A stretch of DNA of 33,179 nucleotides from Campylobacter sp. (lineage in GTDB: Bacteria; Campylobacterota; Campylobacteria; Campylobacterales; Campylobacteraceae): assembly GCA_030532465.1 (NCBI GenBank), contig JAUNLC010000015.1, positions 1 to 33,179 on the forward strand, written 5' to 3'. Shown one piece after another: positions 32,788 to 33,179 of this stretch. Made by a program: the position numbers and the translations under genes. A model generated the notes under the pieces. That model saw nothing but the letters and a program-made list of their open reading frames with translations. It had not been told where the DNA came from and searched no databases. Numbering within the stretch: position 1 is the first letter of the stretch; every line of letters begins with the position of its first letter.

Positions 32788-33179
32788 TTGCAACAAACAA
32801 CGATAAAAAGAGCTGTTGAAAGTGTAGGAATAGGACTTCACAAAGGCGAGCCTATAAAGATAACTTTAGAGCCAACAAGCGCAAATACGGGTATAGTTTT
32901 TTATAGAAAAGATTTGGGAGTTAGCTACAAAGCCGAGCCAAAAAACGTAATCAACACTCAAATGGCAACTGTCATAGGCGGTAAAGAAGGCTACATATCA
33001 ACGATCGAGCATCTATTAAGCGCTATAAGCGGATATGGGATAGATAATATACGAATAGTTTTGGATGCTAACGAAGTGCCCGTAATGGACGGAAGTGCGA
33101 TAAGTTACTGCATGATGCTTGATGAAGCAGGTATTGAGAAGTTAAATGAGCATAAAAGAGCCATCATCATCAAAAAAGA
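32788..33179 (+). CDS. lpxC: UDP-3-O-acyl-N-acetylglucosamine deacetylase LpxC (5' part)
   Basis: First committed step of lipid A synthesis. The frame runs open from a TTG at 32788 to the window end (130 full codons), so about 165 residues are missing. The N-terminus QQTTIKRAVESVGIGLHKGE matches the LpxC start, and the zinc-ligand motif IEHLLSAI (His75) and VPVMDGSAI follow. TTG is taken as start because AAGGGA (32777-32782) is 5 bases upstream and no ATG lies near. It follows the M23 peptidase gene as in C. jejuni. Confidence 0.95.
   Translation, partial: MQQTTIKRAVESVGIGLHKGEPIKITLEPTSANTGIVFYRKDLGVSYKAEPKNVINTQMATVIGGKEGYISTIEHLLSAISGYGIDNIRIVLDANEVPVMDGSAISYCMMLDEAGIEKLNEHKRAIIIKK

Noticed and set aside
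1-33179. CRISPR array, tRNA, rRNA, insertion sequence or prophage
   Set aside because: No regularly spaced repeats, no cloverleaf-like segments in intergenic DNA, no transposase or integrase genes were seen in any frame.

Overview
The window reads as a chromosomal segment of an Epsilonproteobacterium (Campylobacterota), most probably a Campylobacter other than C. jejuni. The base composition is AT-rich with many AAATTT-type words. Gene orders known from C. jejuni recur: lepA-lipoprotein-comF-gyrA-flgP-flgQ-flgR-asd, the flhF-flhG-fliA-fliM-fliY cluster, and bamA-tyrA-M23 peptidase-lpxC. The GyrA quinolone region has the Campylobacter form with Thr86. Nothing here looks like a prophage, insertion sequence, CRISPR array, rRNA or tRNA.

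Layout. 1-9663 (+): lepA; two outer-membrane-type lipoproteins; a comF-like phosphoribosyltransferase; gyrA; the flagellar genes flgP, flgQ and flgR; and asd, which overlaps flgR by 4 bases. 9739-10258 (-): a small membrane protein whose best start is out of frame by one TA unit. 10472-10978 (+): a UPF0114/YqhA-type membrane protein. 11024-14018 (-): a complete nikKLMQO-type nickel ECF transporter operon. 14173-15279 (+): a periplasmic thioredoxin and CcdA. 15329-17055 (-): mnmA and a LOG-family gene. 17135-24361 (-): a compact run of nine genes, aroQ-pepQ-folK-flhF-flhG-orf-fliA-fliM-fliY. 24456-26651 (+): an aminodeoxyfutalosine-deaminase-like amidohydrolase and sppA. 26652-26986: a non-coding gap with an elaborate hairpin. 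26987-30362 (-): ribD and bamA. 30457 to the end (+): tyrA, an M23 peptidase and the 5' part of lpxC.

How the genes work together. Flagellar biogenesis dominates: FlhF/FlhG (number and placement), FliA (sigma-28), FliM/FliY (switch), FlgP/FlgQ (basal disk) and FlgR (sigma-54 activator). A near-perfect sigma-54 promoter lies directly upstream of flgP, in the operon that encodes FlgR, which suggests positive feedback. An almost identical element lies upstream of the two lipoproteins after lepA and may place them in the same regulon. The nickel operon carries a NikR-like TRWYA-N15-TRWYA element over its predicted -10. Envelope genes (bamA, lpxC, the M23 peptidase, sppA and the lipoproteins) and biosynthetic genes (asd, aroQ, tyrA, folK, ribD, menaquinone salvage) make up the rest.

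Most interesting non-coding signals. (1) At 26741-26795, a perfect 10-bp stem encloses a loop holding a 23-nt C/T mirror repeat, right after a TATAAT box: a candidate small RNA or an unusual DNA structure. (2) A (TA)4 tract at 10240-10247 appears to switch a gene's start out of frame. (3) The two sigma-54 elements. All functional statements are inferences from sequence and family knowledge; no searches were run.
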